Source of the DNA: UBA2779 sp965232165
GTDB taxonomy: Bacteria; Spirochaetota; Spirochaetia; DSM-2461
Direction of reading: 5' to 3'
Assembly (NCBI GenBank): GCA_965232165.1
Contig: CBDDOY010000002.1
Location: 1,222,385 to 1,286,384, forward strand
DNA: 64,000 nt
This document shows positions 53,152 through 61,690 of the stretch, in pieces. The notes under the pieces were generated by a model that worked only from the letters and a program-made list of their open reading frames with translations, made no database searches and had not been told where the DNA came from. Position numbers and translations under genes: made by a program. Within the stretch, counting starts at the first letter, position 1. Every line of letters starts with the position of its first letter.

Positions 53152-53205
53152 TCTTCCCCTCCTTCAAGACCTCATATCATACGCAGGATTTCATAAGAAT
53201 AGTCA

Positions 53206-54375
53206 TCAATTAAATCTGGTGCGATGAACGATGGCTCCCTTTCCTGCCGTCATGGGGAAGATACTCGCCTTGAACCCGAATATCCGGTCATATTCCTCCA
53301 GGCATTCTTCGTAATGGCGCTGCTTCCCGCTACTCAAGAGGGTAATCATACTGCCGCCATAACCAAAGCCTATCATTCGAGATCCGTATACCCCCTCGGT
53401 TTCACTCCCCCTTTTTGCAAGCCAATCGAGTTCAGGGCATGATACCTCCAAATTATCTCTCAGGCTTCTATGAGAACTGAACAGCATACGTCCGGCAACA
53501 TCGTACATGCCGTCATCAAGAGCAGTACGAAATTCCTGTATCCGCTCGTTTTCTGTGATGAGGTGCAGACATATCCTCCGAGATCGTTCACTGAGACCTT
53601 TCACCGAGCCGACAAGATCATTGCAAGTCAGATTCCGAACCATTCCTCCGTTTTGGGATACGCCTACAGTCGTCATACACTCACGGCAGGCCTCATCGAT
53701 TCTGGTCTTCTCCTCATCGCCGATGGTTTCAGGAACCCGTGAGTCCGTTACGATCATGGAAACCGATGAGGATGGGAAGGGGAGATGCTCCACCTCGCTG
53801 GAATAGGCATCGATGAGGCATAGATGGCCTTCCTTAGCATGACAGGTCACCATGAGAGAGCTAATTGATTCCTGCAGCTTCATTGATTCGCTCTCTACCA
53901 GCATAGCCACTTCGATAATCTGCTCATGAGTCATATCCAGTCTGAACAGTTCTTTCAGGGCATAGGCGGCGGTTATCGTCAAGGCTGCCGATGAGCCTAA
54001 GCCAATACCCATAGGAATCTCACTGGAAACGGTTACGCTTACTCCGTGGAGTTTATAGCCTCTATATACTAACTCTTTGAATACTCTTTTGATGTAATTC
54101 GCCCAGCGGTCTTCTTTCTTATGCCTCAAGCTATTGATAGAGAATTTTTTCTTTTCTTTCAGATTATCCGAATAGAAACAAAGAAAGCTATCCCAGCGTT
54201 GAGACATGGCCACATAGAACCGCCTATCAATCGCAAGAGCCAATACATACCCTTGGCAGGATTCGCCATGCTCACCGAGCAATTCAATCTTGCCGGGAGC
54301 ACTGCAAATCACCGTAGGCTCTGCAGCGTATTCTTGCCTGTGCTGAGCGGCAATCTGATCAATCAAAGAATCCAT
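53206..54375 (-). CDS. Galactokinase-like GHMP protein lacking the catalytic Asp
   Basis: 389 residues from ATG 54375. It has GHMP/GalK architecture: an N-terminal SAPGKIELLGEHGESCQGYV where galactokinases have GEHTDYN-G, SEIPMGIGLGSSAALTITAA (ATP loop), and HRSLRDNLEVSCPELDWLAK and GVYGSRMIGFGYGGSMITLL in the C-terminus. The segment aligned with the catalytic GIMDQF of GalK reads SISSLM, so the catalytic Asp is Ser, and the galactose-contacting Asp of the N-terminal motif is also missing. It may phosphorylate another sugar or act as a sensor. No gal genes are adjacent. Confidence 0.75.
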   Translation of the reverse strand: MDSLIDQIAAQHRQEYAAEPTVICSAPGKIELLGEHGESCQGYVLALAIDRRFYVAMSQRWDSFLCFYSDNLKEKKKFSINSLRHKKEDRWANYIKRVFKELVYRGYKLHGVSVTVSSEIPMGIGLGSSAALTITAAYALKELFRLDMTHEQIIEVAMLVESESMKLQESISSLMVTCHAKEGHLCLIDAYSSEVEHLPFPSSSVSMIVTDSRVPETIGDEEKTRIDEACRECMTTVGVSQNGGMVRNLTCNDLVGSVKGLSERSRRICLHLITENERIQEFRTALDDGMYDVAGRMLFSSHRSLRDNLEVSCPELDWLAKRGSETEGVYGSRMIGFGYGGSMITLLSSGKQRHYEECLEEYDRIFGFKASIFPMTAGKGAIVHRTRFN

Positions 54376-54408
54376 CACCTTAATATACCGTCCCCGCATA
54401 GAAACCAA

Positions 54409-54837
54409 GGGTTAGCAGGGTATGAAAGCCGTCTCTATAAGAGGTACCCTAGGATCTGCCCCATAAACGGCCCTGGCTTCGCATGCCGGACACCTGGCAC
54501 CCAAGTGCTCGCCACTCGGCGCCCCTGCCTTATTGGCAAATTCGGGCAAATTCATTCTCCAGAAACAGCTCTTAGGACGGCAAGGCAGAAGGATATCTTT
54601 CAATCCGTGGAACTGCTGGAATTGGCGCTGCTAACCCGGCACACTTATCATTGTCAGTGTCTGGGGCACACCCCCTCGGCCCGTCCGAAGGGGCGGGCTT
54701 TGCCTGCGTGCAGAGCACATACAGGCAGGCCAGCAGCAGCCAGGGGTTCAGTCTAGCTTCAATTCATCAGGACACACTGCCGCCCGGTGGTAAATCTGCT
54801 GCCTCAAAGCACAAAATATAGCGTGACGGACTCCTGC
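54409..54837. repeat. Intergenic region: unidentified fragment and repeat D, copy 2
   Basis: 54412-54603 (minus) can be read as 63 residues with CRPKSCFWRMNLPEF and GARCPACEARAVYG, possibly a zinc-site fragment of a lost gene; I do not recognise it. 54665-54835 matches repeat D of 32170-32325 (CCCTCGGCCC, ACAGGCAGGC, CTGCCGCCC). No other feature. Confidence 0.4.
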
Positions 54838-55044
54838 TCATCCGTCTTTGATTCCATATCTCTTGTTAAACCGTTCCACTCGGCCCGTCATATCGACTAA
54901 CTTCTGTTTCCCGGTAAAAAAAGGGTGACAACTTGAACATATCTCAATTTGTATATCGCCTACAGTGGAATATGTTTCAAAGGAATTGCCGCATGCGCAA
55001 CTTACATTTGACGGTTTATAATCCGGATGTATTCCGCTCTTCAT
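54838..55044 (-). CDS. rpmE: Large-subunit ribosomal protein L31 (zinc-binding type)
   Basis: 68 residues: GIHPDYKP, then CACGNSFETYSTVGDIQIEI and CSSCHPFFTGKQK, ending GRVERFNKRYGIK. The four cysteines (16, 18, 37, 40) are those of the zinc-containing L31 form, as opposed to the Cys-less stress form. It lies 34 bases downstream of rho, a frequent pairing. Confidence 0.96.
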   Translation of the reverse strand: MKSGIHPDYKPSNVSCACGNSFETYSTVGDIQIEICSSCHPFFTGKQKLVDMTGRVERFNKRYGIKDG

Positions 55045-55078
55045 TCACATCACTCCTATTCAGATTACATACATGGAA

Positions 55079-56797
55079 CTACATATCCCGTGTGCCTGAT
55101 GTATTCATTCCCTTAAGGAATGCTTCATTGTTCTTGGTCTTACGCATTTTGTCAACTATCATCTCGGTGGATTCAAGATCATCCATAGGACTCATGACCT
55201 TTCTCAGCACCCACATCTTATTTAGTTCTTCCACAGTAAGCAGCAGGTCCTCCTTGCGGGTACTGGATTTCTTGACATTGAACGCCGGATACACACGTTT
55301 GTCGGCTAAACGGCGATCCAAAGACAACTCCATATTTCCAGTCCCCTTAAACTCTTCGAAAATCACTTCATCCATCCGGCTTCCTGTTTCGATGAGCGCC
55401 GTCGCAACAATGGTGAGACTGCCTCCGTGCTCAATATTTCTTGCCGCGCCGAAGAATCGTTTTGGTTTGTGCAGGGCATTGGAATCGACTCCCCCTGAAA
55501 GAATCTTTCCACTGGTCGGCACGGTCTGATTGTATGCTCTAGCCAGTCTTGTGATGGAGTCGAGAAGGATCACAACATCCTTCTTATGTTCCACCAGCCT
55601 CCTGGCTTTTTCGAGGACCATTTCCGCTACCTGAACATGTCTTGTCGCCTGTTCATCAAAGGTAGAAGCAATGACTTCTCCCTTGACACTGCGCCGCATA
55701 TCGGTGACTTCTTCCGGTCTTTCATCTATAAGCAATACGATAAGATAAACTTCCGGATGGTTCTCGATAATTGCATTGGCGATTTTCTGAAGAATAATGG
55801 TTTTCCCTGATTTTGGCGGTGAGACGACGAGCCCTCTCTGCCCCTTGCCGATGGGACAGAAAAGATTGATTATCCGAGTCGAGGGATCTCCAACAGCCAT
55901 TTCCATGTTCAATCGTTCCGCGGGGTACAGGGGGGTGAGATTCTCAAATGAAACACGGATTTGCGCCATTTCCGGATCATCGAAATTGACATTCACCACC
56001 CTAAGCATCGCGAAGAATCTCTCGCCTGTCTTGGGTGATCGAATCTGGCCATACACCGTATCGCCTGTTTTAAGATTAAAGAGCCGTATTTGACTGGGAG
56101 ATACATATACATCATCGGGACCCGGCAAATAAGAATTCTGCGGGGACCTCAAAAAACCATATCCGTCGGGCAGGATTTCCAGTGACCCATAGGCATAAAT
56201 AACCCCGCCGTTATTGATGTGAGCCTTTAACACCTGAAATATGATCTCTTGCTTCTTCAAAGGTATCATATTCTCTTTTTTCAAGCCCATATCTTCGGCT
56301 AGTTTACGCAGCTCCGGCATGGGCATGATTGAAAGATCATTGATAAGTAATTTAGGGGCCTCAGGATCATGCTGCGGTTTTTTTATACTTCGGCCGCCGT
56401 TTCCTTTCTTAACATTCTTCCGGCCCTGGAACGATTTCCCCTCTACGGCTGAATCATTTTCGTACCCATTCTTGCTGCCATCTTCATCCGAAACCTCACT
56501 TTTCCAGGCTTCATCCTGCCGGGGGTTCTGTGATGATATACCTGCCGGCGAATCTGAGCCTGGCTCTTCGATTCCCAATGCTGCGGAATTCGGTTCTGCC
56601 GATTGATCCGCAGTGAGAAATTCTGGTTTATGCATCAGAGAGGCAGCAGGCATATCAACCTGTTGAGCCTCTGATGAATCACCATTAACTCTTACTATGA
56701 TAGCCTTCTTTTTTTTCTTTGCGGGTTCCTTGCTTTCCTGTTCTGCCTTAACATCATCGAAATCAAGTTCGTTCTGCTGTGATCGGCTTCTAAGCAC
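55079..56797 (-). CDS. rho: Transcription termination factor Rho
   Basis: 572 residues, longer than the usual about 420 because the first about 150 residues are a charged, low-complexity extension (basic KKKKKAIIVRVNGD, acidic Ser-rich runs). The rest is standard: Rho_N (LSIMPMPELRKLAEDMGL), cold-shock-like RNA-binding YGSLEILPDGYGFLRSPQNS, Walker A VSPPKSGKTIILQKIA, Walker B DVVILLDSITRLARAYN, GGVDSNALHKPKRFFGAARN and GTGNMELSLDRRLADKRVYP. It is an RNA-dependent ATPase that terminates transcription. Long Rho N-termini are known in several phyla. Confidence 0.97.
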   Translation of the reverse strand: MLRSRSQQNELDFDDVKAEQESKEPAKKKKKAIIVRVNGDSSEAQQVDMPAASLMHKPEFLTADQSAEPNSAALGIEEPGSDSPAGISSQNPRQDEAWKSEVSDEDGSKNGYENDSAVEGKSFQGRKNVKKGNGGRSIKKPQHDPEAPKLLINDLSIMPMPELRKLAEDMGLKKENMIPLKKQEIIFQVLKAHINNGGVIYAYGSLEILPDGYGFLRSPQNSYLPGPDDVYVSPSQIRLFNLKTGDTVYGQIRSPKTGERFFAMLRVVNVNFDDPEMAQIRVSFENLTPLYPAERLNMEMAVGDPSTRIINLFCPIGKGQRGLVVSPPKSGKTIILQKIANAIIENHPEVYLIVLLIDERPEEVTDMRRSVKGEVIASTFDEQATRHVQVAEMVLEKARRLVEHKKDVVILLDSITRLARAYNQTVPTSGKILSGGVDSNALHKPKRFFGAARNIEHGGSLTIVATALIETGSRMDEVIFEEFKGTGNMELSLDRRLADKRVYPAFNVKKSSTRKEDLLLTVEELNKMWVLRKVMSPMDDLESTEMIVDKMRKTKNNEAFLKGMNTSGTRDM

Positions 56798-57028
56798 TAG
56801 TCAATCCTTTTATTGATATTCTTAACCTTTAACAACCTGTTCCAGCTTGATTCTTCATCTTTGCTTTTACGTCCTCGAAATAGCGCTTAGCTTGAATCAA
56901 ACTAGGATTTCTCTACGTAGGATCAAGAAAAATCTCTTCTCCGGACCTATGATTGCAAGAGATTCTCAAGTCTTATTCATATAATTCTTTCATAGATACG
57001 AATTCATTGTATCTGGGAACTCTCCCAG

Positions 57029-57390
57029 CTAGTGGCATATTGATTCTCTGTCTCCAATCGGGACTAAACGGGAAATTCGAATGAAAAACGCACGCATCAT
57101 ACTCAGCAAATCAGTATATGCCACTAATATAGCACTTGAATCATTATCTGTCAAGGTATTGAAGCAATCCTTTGCCTCTGTCATTGTATTCTCTCTTATT
57201 TCTCTTCTATCGCCATCAAACAAATAATGCTGAACATGTGTTCTTCCGTATGGATCGGACCAGGCTCCATACTGTACCAACAGGTCTACCGCCTCCCGTC
57301 ATCAGGTCCAGCTATCCCTGTTACCGCAATTGTCCAATCCGCATCGCTGAGACTTCTGTTGCCTTTTGTCCTCAAGAAAGCTGAAAATTC
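57029..57390 (-). pseudogene. PncC/CinA C-terminal-like amidohydrolase remnant
   Basis: Minus-strand frames read FSAFLRTKGNRSLSDADWTI and AVTGIAGPDDG (57301-57390), then shifted PVGTVW, then WSDPYGRTHVQHYLFDGD with RREIRENTMTEAKDC. These are the C-terminal motifs of the CinA/PncC family, which hydrolyses NMN. Stops and frameshifts break it, and the N-terminal half is absent. The frame 57029-57280 by itself is not a gene. The remaining part of 56798-57028 shows nothing recognised. Confidence 0.65.
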
Positions 57391-57404
57391 GAGAAATAAA
57401 ACCC

Positions 57405-57812
57405 TTATACACGAGCAGCCGTCTTCTTCAGCCGCTCCCGAGACATAGAAAAAATATCGATCTCGAATGAATCAGCCAGCATTTCACACCGTCCTTGAAT
57501 ACTGGTATCATCTTCCATAATCAAACAAGGGCAACGGACATTGCCGATTATCTTGCCTCCTCGAAGAAGTTCCAGGCGTTTCTCTACGTGCACATCCCCT
57601 TTTATGGAACCGCTGACAACGAGCGTTCCTGACTTGATATCTGCAACAACAACGGCAGTGGTTTCCACCATAAGAAAACCCGGTGTTTCAATACTCCCTT
57701 CAAACCGTCCATCAATCTTCAATGAATCATTGTAACAGAGTGTACCTGTGAATTTAGTCTCAAGTCCGAGTACCGTTCTAACCTTGTATGATTTGCGCTC
57801 CAAATGCTTCAC
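57405..57812 (-). CDS. Bactofilin family protein (copy 1)
   Basis: 135 residues of the polymer-forming beta-helix family: FTGTLCYNDSLKIDGRFEGS, VVVADIKSGTLVVSGSIKGD, VHVEKRLELLRGGKIIGNVR, CPCLIMEDDTSIQGRCEM. Bactofilins assemble filaments that guide cell shape and wall enzymes. A second paralogue is at 61236-61673. It is 4 bases downstream of the cyclase-tail-like gene. Confidence 0.92.
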   Translation of the reverse strand: MKHLERKSYKVRTVLGLETKFTGTLCYNDSLKIDGRFEGSIETPGFLMVETTAVVVADIKSGTLVVSGSIKGDVHVEKRLELLRGGKIIGNVRCPCLIMEDDTSIQGRCEMLADSFEIDIFSMSRERLKKTAARV

Positions 57813-57816
57813 CTGA

Positions 57817-58056
57817 TTACTTGGTTGTCATCTCAAAGACGCCATCCCAGTTCTCCGGCGGCGGATTCTTGATATAGAGTTCGCAACGAGTACAGAAAAT
57901 CCGGGATGGCCCGTCAGTTGGATCGATATTGAGCGCCATCATAAATTTCTCAAGGGCTTTGACAAAATCATAGTTCTTATAATGAGCCCTTCCCTCCGAA
58001 AAAAGCTGTACCGCTTGGCGCTTTGCATCACTGATCATACGTACGTATTTCTTCAT
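57817..58056 (-). CDS. Small TPR protein resembling the C-terminal tail of spirochaetal nucleotide cyclases
   Basis: 79 residues from ATG 58056; the start lies 29 bases inside the response-regulator gene. It has one helical TPR-like repeat (AVQLFSEGRAHYKNYDFVKA, LEKFMMALNIDPTDGPSRIF) and ends CELYIKNPPPENWDGVFEMT, TK. From memory, the NPPP-WDGVF-MTTK ending is the terminal tail of CHASE2/adenylate cyclase proteins in spirochaetes. Here it stands alone. It may modulate the adjacent response regulator. Confidence 0.7.
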   Translation of the reverse strand: MKKYVRMISDAKRQAVQLFSEGRAHYKNYDFVKALEKFMMALNIDPTDGPSRIFCTRCELYIKNPPPENWDGVFEMTTK

Positions 58057-58765
58057 TATGCAAAGACTTGAAATGCTCACGGAAGCGATCCTCCAGCTCA
58101 TTCAAGGCTAATTCAGCCTCTCGCACACTGCCTTCGGATTCTTGAAGAGTTTTTATTTCACCCTCCAAACTGTCCAAAGTGGCCAATAAATGTCTGGTTT
58201 CATCAAGTACCTGATTCTTAAAGGTTTCAACAACCTGCCGGTCCGATACTCTCAAATACTTTGCGGATGCATACAATTTATTCAGGGGTGTTTGCAAATG
58301 ATCGATGTACTGCATTAAGGATATATTCAAAGAATCTGCCTGCATTAAACGTTTTTCCCGAAGAGCGACCTGCTTAGACAACTCGTGGTTTCGAAGCACC
58401 GTTTTGATTCGGGCCAAGACTTCTAGAAAATTAAATGGTTTTGTTATATAATCGTCTATTCCCAGGTCAAAACCTTCAATCTTGTCCTTAACGGCATCCA
58501 TTGCGGAAAACATAATGACAGGAATATCCCGATACTTTTTATAGGCTTCATCCCGCTTAAGCATCTTAGTCAATTCCCAACCTGTCAGTCTAGGCATGAT
58601 ATTATCGAGAATTATCAAATCCGGAGTGTGTTCTTTTATTAACTCAAGACCCTCTTCGCCACTCGTTGTTTGCAGGATACGAAATCCCAGCCGCGAAAGC
58701 ATTACTTCAAAAAAATCAAGATTTATTTGTTCATCATCGATGATGAGTATCGTTTTTTTCTCCAT
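58028..58765 (-). CDS. Response regulator with coiled-coil output
   Basis: 245 residues. The REC domain (about 1-125) has the acidic pair in ILIIDDEQINLDFFEV, the phospho-Asp in DLIILDNIMPRLTGWEL, and Lys in DYITKPFNFLEVLARI. The output is a long helical region (VLRNHELSKQVALREKRLMQ, YLRVSDRQVVETFKNQ) without DNA-binding or enzymatic motifs, so it probably acts by protein contacts, for instance on a kinase or cyclase. No histidine kinase is nearby. Confidence 0.9.
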   Translation of the reverse strand: MEKKTILIIDDEQINLDFFEVMLSRLGFRILQTTSGEEGLELIKEHTPDLIILDNIMPRLTGWELTKMLKRDEAYKKYRDIPVIMFSAMDAVKDKIEGFDLGIDDYITKPFNFLEVLARIKTVLRNHELSKQVALREKRLMQADSLNISLMQYIDHLQTPLNKLYASAKYLRVSDRQVVETFKNQVLDETRHLLATLDSLEGEIKTLQESEGSVREAELALNELEDRFREHFKSLHNEEIRTYDQ

Positions 58766-58841
58766 AGACTAAACCTTCTCCCTAGCAGGAATACTGAGAG
58801 ATCAGCTAACAGCATCAGGAATCACATATTGAAAGGCCTTT

Positions 58842-59162
58842 CTAAATACTGCCCCTGATGTTCCAAGCTAATTCTTTGAGTTCCCTTCCTGGCCGAAAAA
58901 CAGCTACACCATGTGTTGCGACTGGAACTATCTCTCCAGTTTTCGGATTCCTGGCTTTTTCGCGTCCTTTTTTCGTCCGTATCCTAAATGTTCCAAATCC
59001 ACGTAACTCAATGACACGGTCTTCGGAAAGCGCATGCTTCACTTCTTCACAAAATGCATCAATAACATTGTGTATATCTTTATGCTGGATCCCGTATTTA
59101 TCGGAAATATTTCCAATAATTTCGGCCTTGGTCATCTTCAACTGGGTATGGTTTTCGGTCAT
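58842..59162 (-). CDS. HU/IHF-family nucleoid protein
   Basis: 106 residues, DNA-bending architecture: TKAEIIGNISDKYGIQHKDI, VIDAFCEEVKHALSEDR, VIELRGFGTFRIRTKKGREK, ARNPKTGEIVPVATHGVAVF, RPGRELKELAWN. Slightly longer than E. coli HU (90). It lies 15 bases downstream of rpsT. Confidence 0.94.
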   Translation of the reverse strand: MTENHTQLKMTKAEIIGNISDKYGIQHKDIHNVIDAFCEEVKHALSEDRVIELRGFGTFRIRTKKGREKARNPKTGEIVPVATHGVAVFRPGRELKELAWNIRGSI

Positions 59163-59177
59163 TGGAATCCCCCTGTA

Positions 59178-59441
59178 TTAATCCAGTGACATCAGCTTCT
59201 TGTGCATACGTGATTTCTTACGCGAAGAGGTGTTGCTGTGATACAATCCTTTACCAGAAGCGGTATCAATCAATTTCACAAAATAATGATACCTGGATTC
59301 GGCGACGGCTTTATCCTTATTAGCCACGGCTTCTTCAAATGCCTTGACACTCGTCCTGACACGGCTTCGAATAGATCGATTATGAACCCGCCTTCTGAGA
59401 TTTTGTCTATGCCTTTTGGCCGCATCATTAGTATTGGGCAA
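59178..59441 (-). CDS. rpsT: Small-subunit ribosomal protein S20
   Basis: 87 residues, basic and helical: AAKRHRQNLRRRVHNRSIRS, RVRTSVKAFEEAVANKDKAV, ESRYHYFVKLIDTASGKGLY, HSNTSSRKKSRMHKKL. It binds 16S rRNA early in 30S assembly. Confidence 0.95.
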   Translation of the reverse strand: MPNTNDAAKRHRQNLRRRVHNRSIRSRVRTSVKAFEEAVANKDKAVAESRYHYFVKLIDTASGKGLYHSNTSSRKKSRMHKKLMSLD

Positions 59442-59528
59442 TGTCTACTCCATATTGTAAATTTCAGATAAGCATATCAGCCGATACTGTGCATGTCAAG
59501 GCCATGGGGCATACCATGCGGAAATCCA

Positions 59529-59699
59529 TTAAAAAAAATCACGGGGCCGCCGTTCTTCCCGCTTACATTTCTCACAGGAAGCCGAGTGCTTCATTCGGCC
59601 ATTAATGAATACCGATCGCATTTTAACCTCACCTCCGCAAGAACAGGAAAATTTCTGAGTTCCCGAAAGACCGCGTGCATTCTTACTTGATAGTGCCAT
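59529..59699 (-). CDS. Small zinc-ribbon-like protein (56 residues)
   Basis: MALSSKNARGLSGTQKFSCS followed by CGGEVKMRSVFINGRMKHSA and CEKCKREERRPRDFF. Two CxC/CxxC pairs (KFSCSCGG and ASCEKCKR) could bind zinc. A GGAGAG ribosome site is 6 bases before ATG 59699. It fills the gap between PSP1 and rpsT. Function is unknown. Confidence 0.7.
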   Translation of the reverse strand: MALSSKNARGLSGTQKFSCSCGGEVKMRSVFINGRMKHSASCEKCKREERRPRDFF

Positions 59700-59783
59700 C
59701 AATTCTCTCCTTTGCTGTCATATAACAGACTGATACTAGCAAATCCCGCAGACAAATGTCAATAAACGCCCAAAGACTGTCCT

Positions 59784-60704
59784 CTACGGTATTACATCAT
59801 CTTCAGGCAATAGCTGCCATTGACCTCTGCTTCGAACAAAACGAGATGCCGGAATGGTCATTTGCCGAGAATCCGAATCCACTAAGACAACGATACGGCT
59901 GCAAATATTTACCTCCGACACGACATAATTCATTCCTTTGTAGTTAATGGCACAGCCCCGTGCGGGAAGTCGTTTGCTTTCGGCAACATAATGGTCATGC
60001 TCATAGGCTAAACAGCAAAACAAACGGCCACAAGCGCCTGATATTTTGAGGGAGTTAAGAGATAGATTCTGAATCTTGGCCATTGTTATAGAAACAGGCG
60101 AGAGTCGGTCTGTCATCCCATGACAGCAATAAGGACGGCCACAAACGGCCATTCCTCCTATCATGCGGGCACTGTCCCGAATGCCTATCTGTCTCAATTC
60201 GATGCGGGGCACAAAGTAGACCGAGAGTTCCTGTACCAGCACCCGAAAATCAACGCGTCCCTCCGCTGTGAAGAAAAAAACTAATCTGTGTCCGTCAAGA
60301 GAAAAATGAGCTTCAATAAGTTTCATAGACAAGGCAAACTTCTCTATCTTCTCCCGGCATCTGTTATATGCGATTTTCTCCTGTTCCGCTAAATGCTCCC
60401 TAGCTTCAAAATCCGCATCCGTCGCAATTCTTATAATTCTCCGAACCTGCTCGGCTTCAATACCATCACAAACACTGACAGGTCCCAGAATACGGGCTAT
60501 ATCTGCACCAAATTGAGTAGAAGCGACAACAAAATCACCGCGGGAAATTGCCATGCCTTTCGGCGGGGAACAGTATTCAAATTCATTGCGGGAAGAAATT
60601 CGCATACGCCAAAGATCTGCGGGAATGATCTGGAATTCAGCTCTCGGCCTGCTAAGATGCCGCTTTGACTTGCGGTGTGTGTGTTTTGATGAACGCATAA
60701 GCAT
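59784..60704 (-). CDS. PSP1-domain protein
   Basis: 306 residues. The PSP1 C-terminal domain has AEGRVDFRVLVQELSVYFVP, RIELRQIGIRDSARMIGGMA, CGRPYCCHGM and KISGACGRLFCCLAYEHDHY. Bacillus YaaT is the best-known member, which helps regulate phosphorelay and competence proteins and RNase Y. A YaaR-type protein is encoded next to it, the same pairing as in Bacillus. The N-terminal basic part (SKHTHRKSKRHLSRPRAEF) is not conserved in the family. Confidence 0.9.
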   Translation of the reverse strand: MLMRSSKHTHRKSKRHLSRPRAEFQIIPADLWRMRISSRNEFEYCSPPKGMAISRGDFVVASTQFGADIARILGPVSVCDGIEAEQVRRIIRIATDADFEAREHLAEQEKIAYNRCREKIEKFALSMKLIEAHFSLDGHRLVFFFTAEGRVDFRVLVQELSVYFVPRIELRQIGIRDSARMIGGMAVCGRPYCCHGMTDRLSPVSITMAKIQNLSLNSLKISGACGRLFCCLAYEHDHYVAESKRLPARGCAINYKGMNYVVSEVNICSRIVVLVDSDSRQMTIPASRFVRSRGQWQLLPEDDVIP

Positions 60705-60707
60705 CCT

Positions 60708-61220
60708 TTACATCGACAGATCGACTAGGAGTCCGTTGATTTCATCCACTCTCTGCAGTATATCAAGCTGGTCGGCCTGATTCTTTAGCACATGAGTCGC
60801 AAGGCTCTCCAGTTTTTCATCGACGACCTGGATCACTAAGTATTTTTTCTGCATCATGGTCCGTGGATTCCTTGTCCCAATTTTTTCAGCCGCTTCATAA
60901 CAGTTGTCAATTATATAGCGAAGAAAGCGCTTGACAGCATGTTTATACTCCTTAAGTGGACCGAATAAGGCATCCTTCTTGAGCGACTCGCCTTTTTCAT
61001 GTACCTCATCAAGAAGGTCTTCAAAAGTCTCGGTTCCATCCAAAACCGGAAGACTCGGGATGACAGCGCCCGCAGCCTGAGAAGTCTCTTCCGCCGTTTT
61101 ATTGAAAGCATTCAAAAAACCGCTGGCACTTCCCTTCTTCGTCTTGGTGTTTTTGCGATCTTTTTTCCCAGTCCATGCTTTTGGGGGCTGTCCAATTTGA
61201 CTAAGATTCTCGATCTCCAT
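60708..61220 (-). CDS. YaaR-family (DUF327) protein
   Basis: 170 residues; TFEDLLDEVHEKGESLKKDA, YKHAVKRFLRYIIDNCYEAA, MMQKKYLVIQVVDEKLESLA, VLKNQADQLDILQRVDEING. A predicted helical cytoplasmic protein of the DUF327 family. It ends 3 bases before the PSP1 start, so the two are cotranscribed. Confidence 0.88.
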   Translation of the reverse strand: MEIENLSQIGQPPKAWTGKKDRKNTKTKKGSASGFLNAFNKTAEETSQAAGAVIPSLPVLDGTETFEDLLDEVHEKGESLKKDALFGPLKEYKHAVKRFLRYIIDNCYEAAEKIGTRNPRTMMQKKYLVIQVVDEKLESLATHVLKNQADQLDILQRVDEINGLLVDLSM

Positions 61221-61235
61221 ATCTGCGGCTCTAGC

Positions 61236-61673
61236 TTATGGAAGAGTCGCCGATGGCTGAGCAGATATATTTCCCCAGTCGATGGAGAACAGTTGGCTAT
61301 CGTCTATCGGTGCAGATGTTAAAACGCTTTTGTCGTCAGAGACGATACAATGCCCATGGAACAACACGCCTTCTTCAATGATGATGCGCGGTGTGCGAAT
61401 GCTCCCCATAACAATGCAGGTCGACAGCAAGACAACCTTGGAATGAACTCTGAGATCACCCCTGACTATTCCTCCAACTACGACCGTATCCGCTTCTATC
61501 TGACAACTCACTCTTCCACTCTTTCCGATAAGAACTCTGCTGTCGGCCTTAATGCTTCCTTCGAAATCACCATCAATTCGCAGCAGACCCTTGATACGGA
61601 TATCACCCCGAAAATGCGTATTTTCACCAATGATGGAATTGATAAGCATCGAATTTTTTGTCACTTCATTCAT
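61236..61673 (-). CDS. Bactofilin family protein (copy 2)
   Basis: 145 residues, beta-helix repeats: INSIIGENTHFRGDIRIKGL, LRIDGDFEGSIKADSRVLIG, KSGRVSCQIEADTVVVGGIV, RGDLRVHSKVVLLSTCIVMG, TPRIIIEEGVLFHGHCIVSD. It lies between YaaR and the M23 peptidase; bactofilin-M23 pairs are a known wall-shaping unit in several bacteria. Confidence 0.92.
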   Translation of the reverse strand: MNEVTKNSMLINSIIGENTHFRGDIRIKGLLRIDGDFEGSIKADSRVLIGKSGRVSCQIEADTVVVGGIVRGDLRVHSKVVLLSTCIVMGSIRTPRIIIEEGVLFHGHCIVSDDKSVLTSAPIDDSQLFSIDWGNISAQPSATLP

Positions 61674-61690
61674 ACAACAGAAATGATGCC

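Noticed and set aside
54412..54603. 63-codon frame with CPAC motif
   Set aside because: Weak coding evidence, sits next to repeat D; cannot tell from a chance frame.
57029..57280. 83-codon frame upstream of rho
   Set aside because: Motifs show it is the tail of a disrupted pncC/cinA gene, not a new gene.
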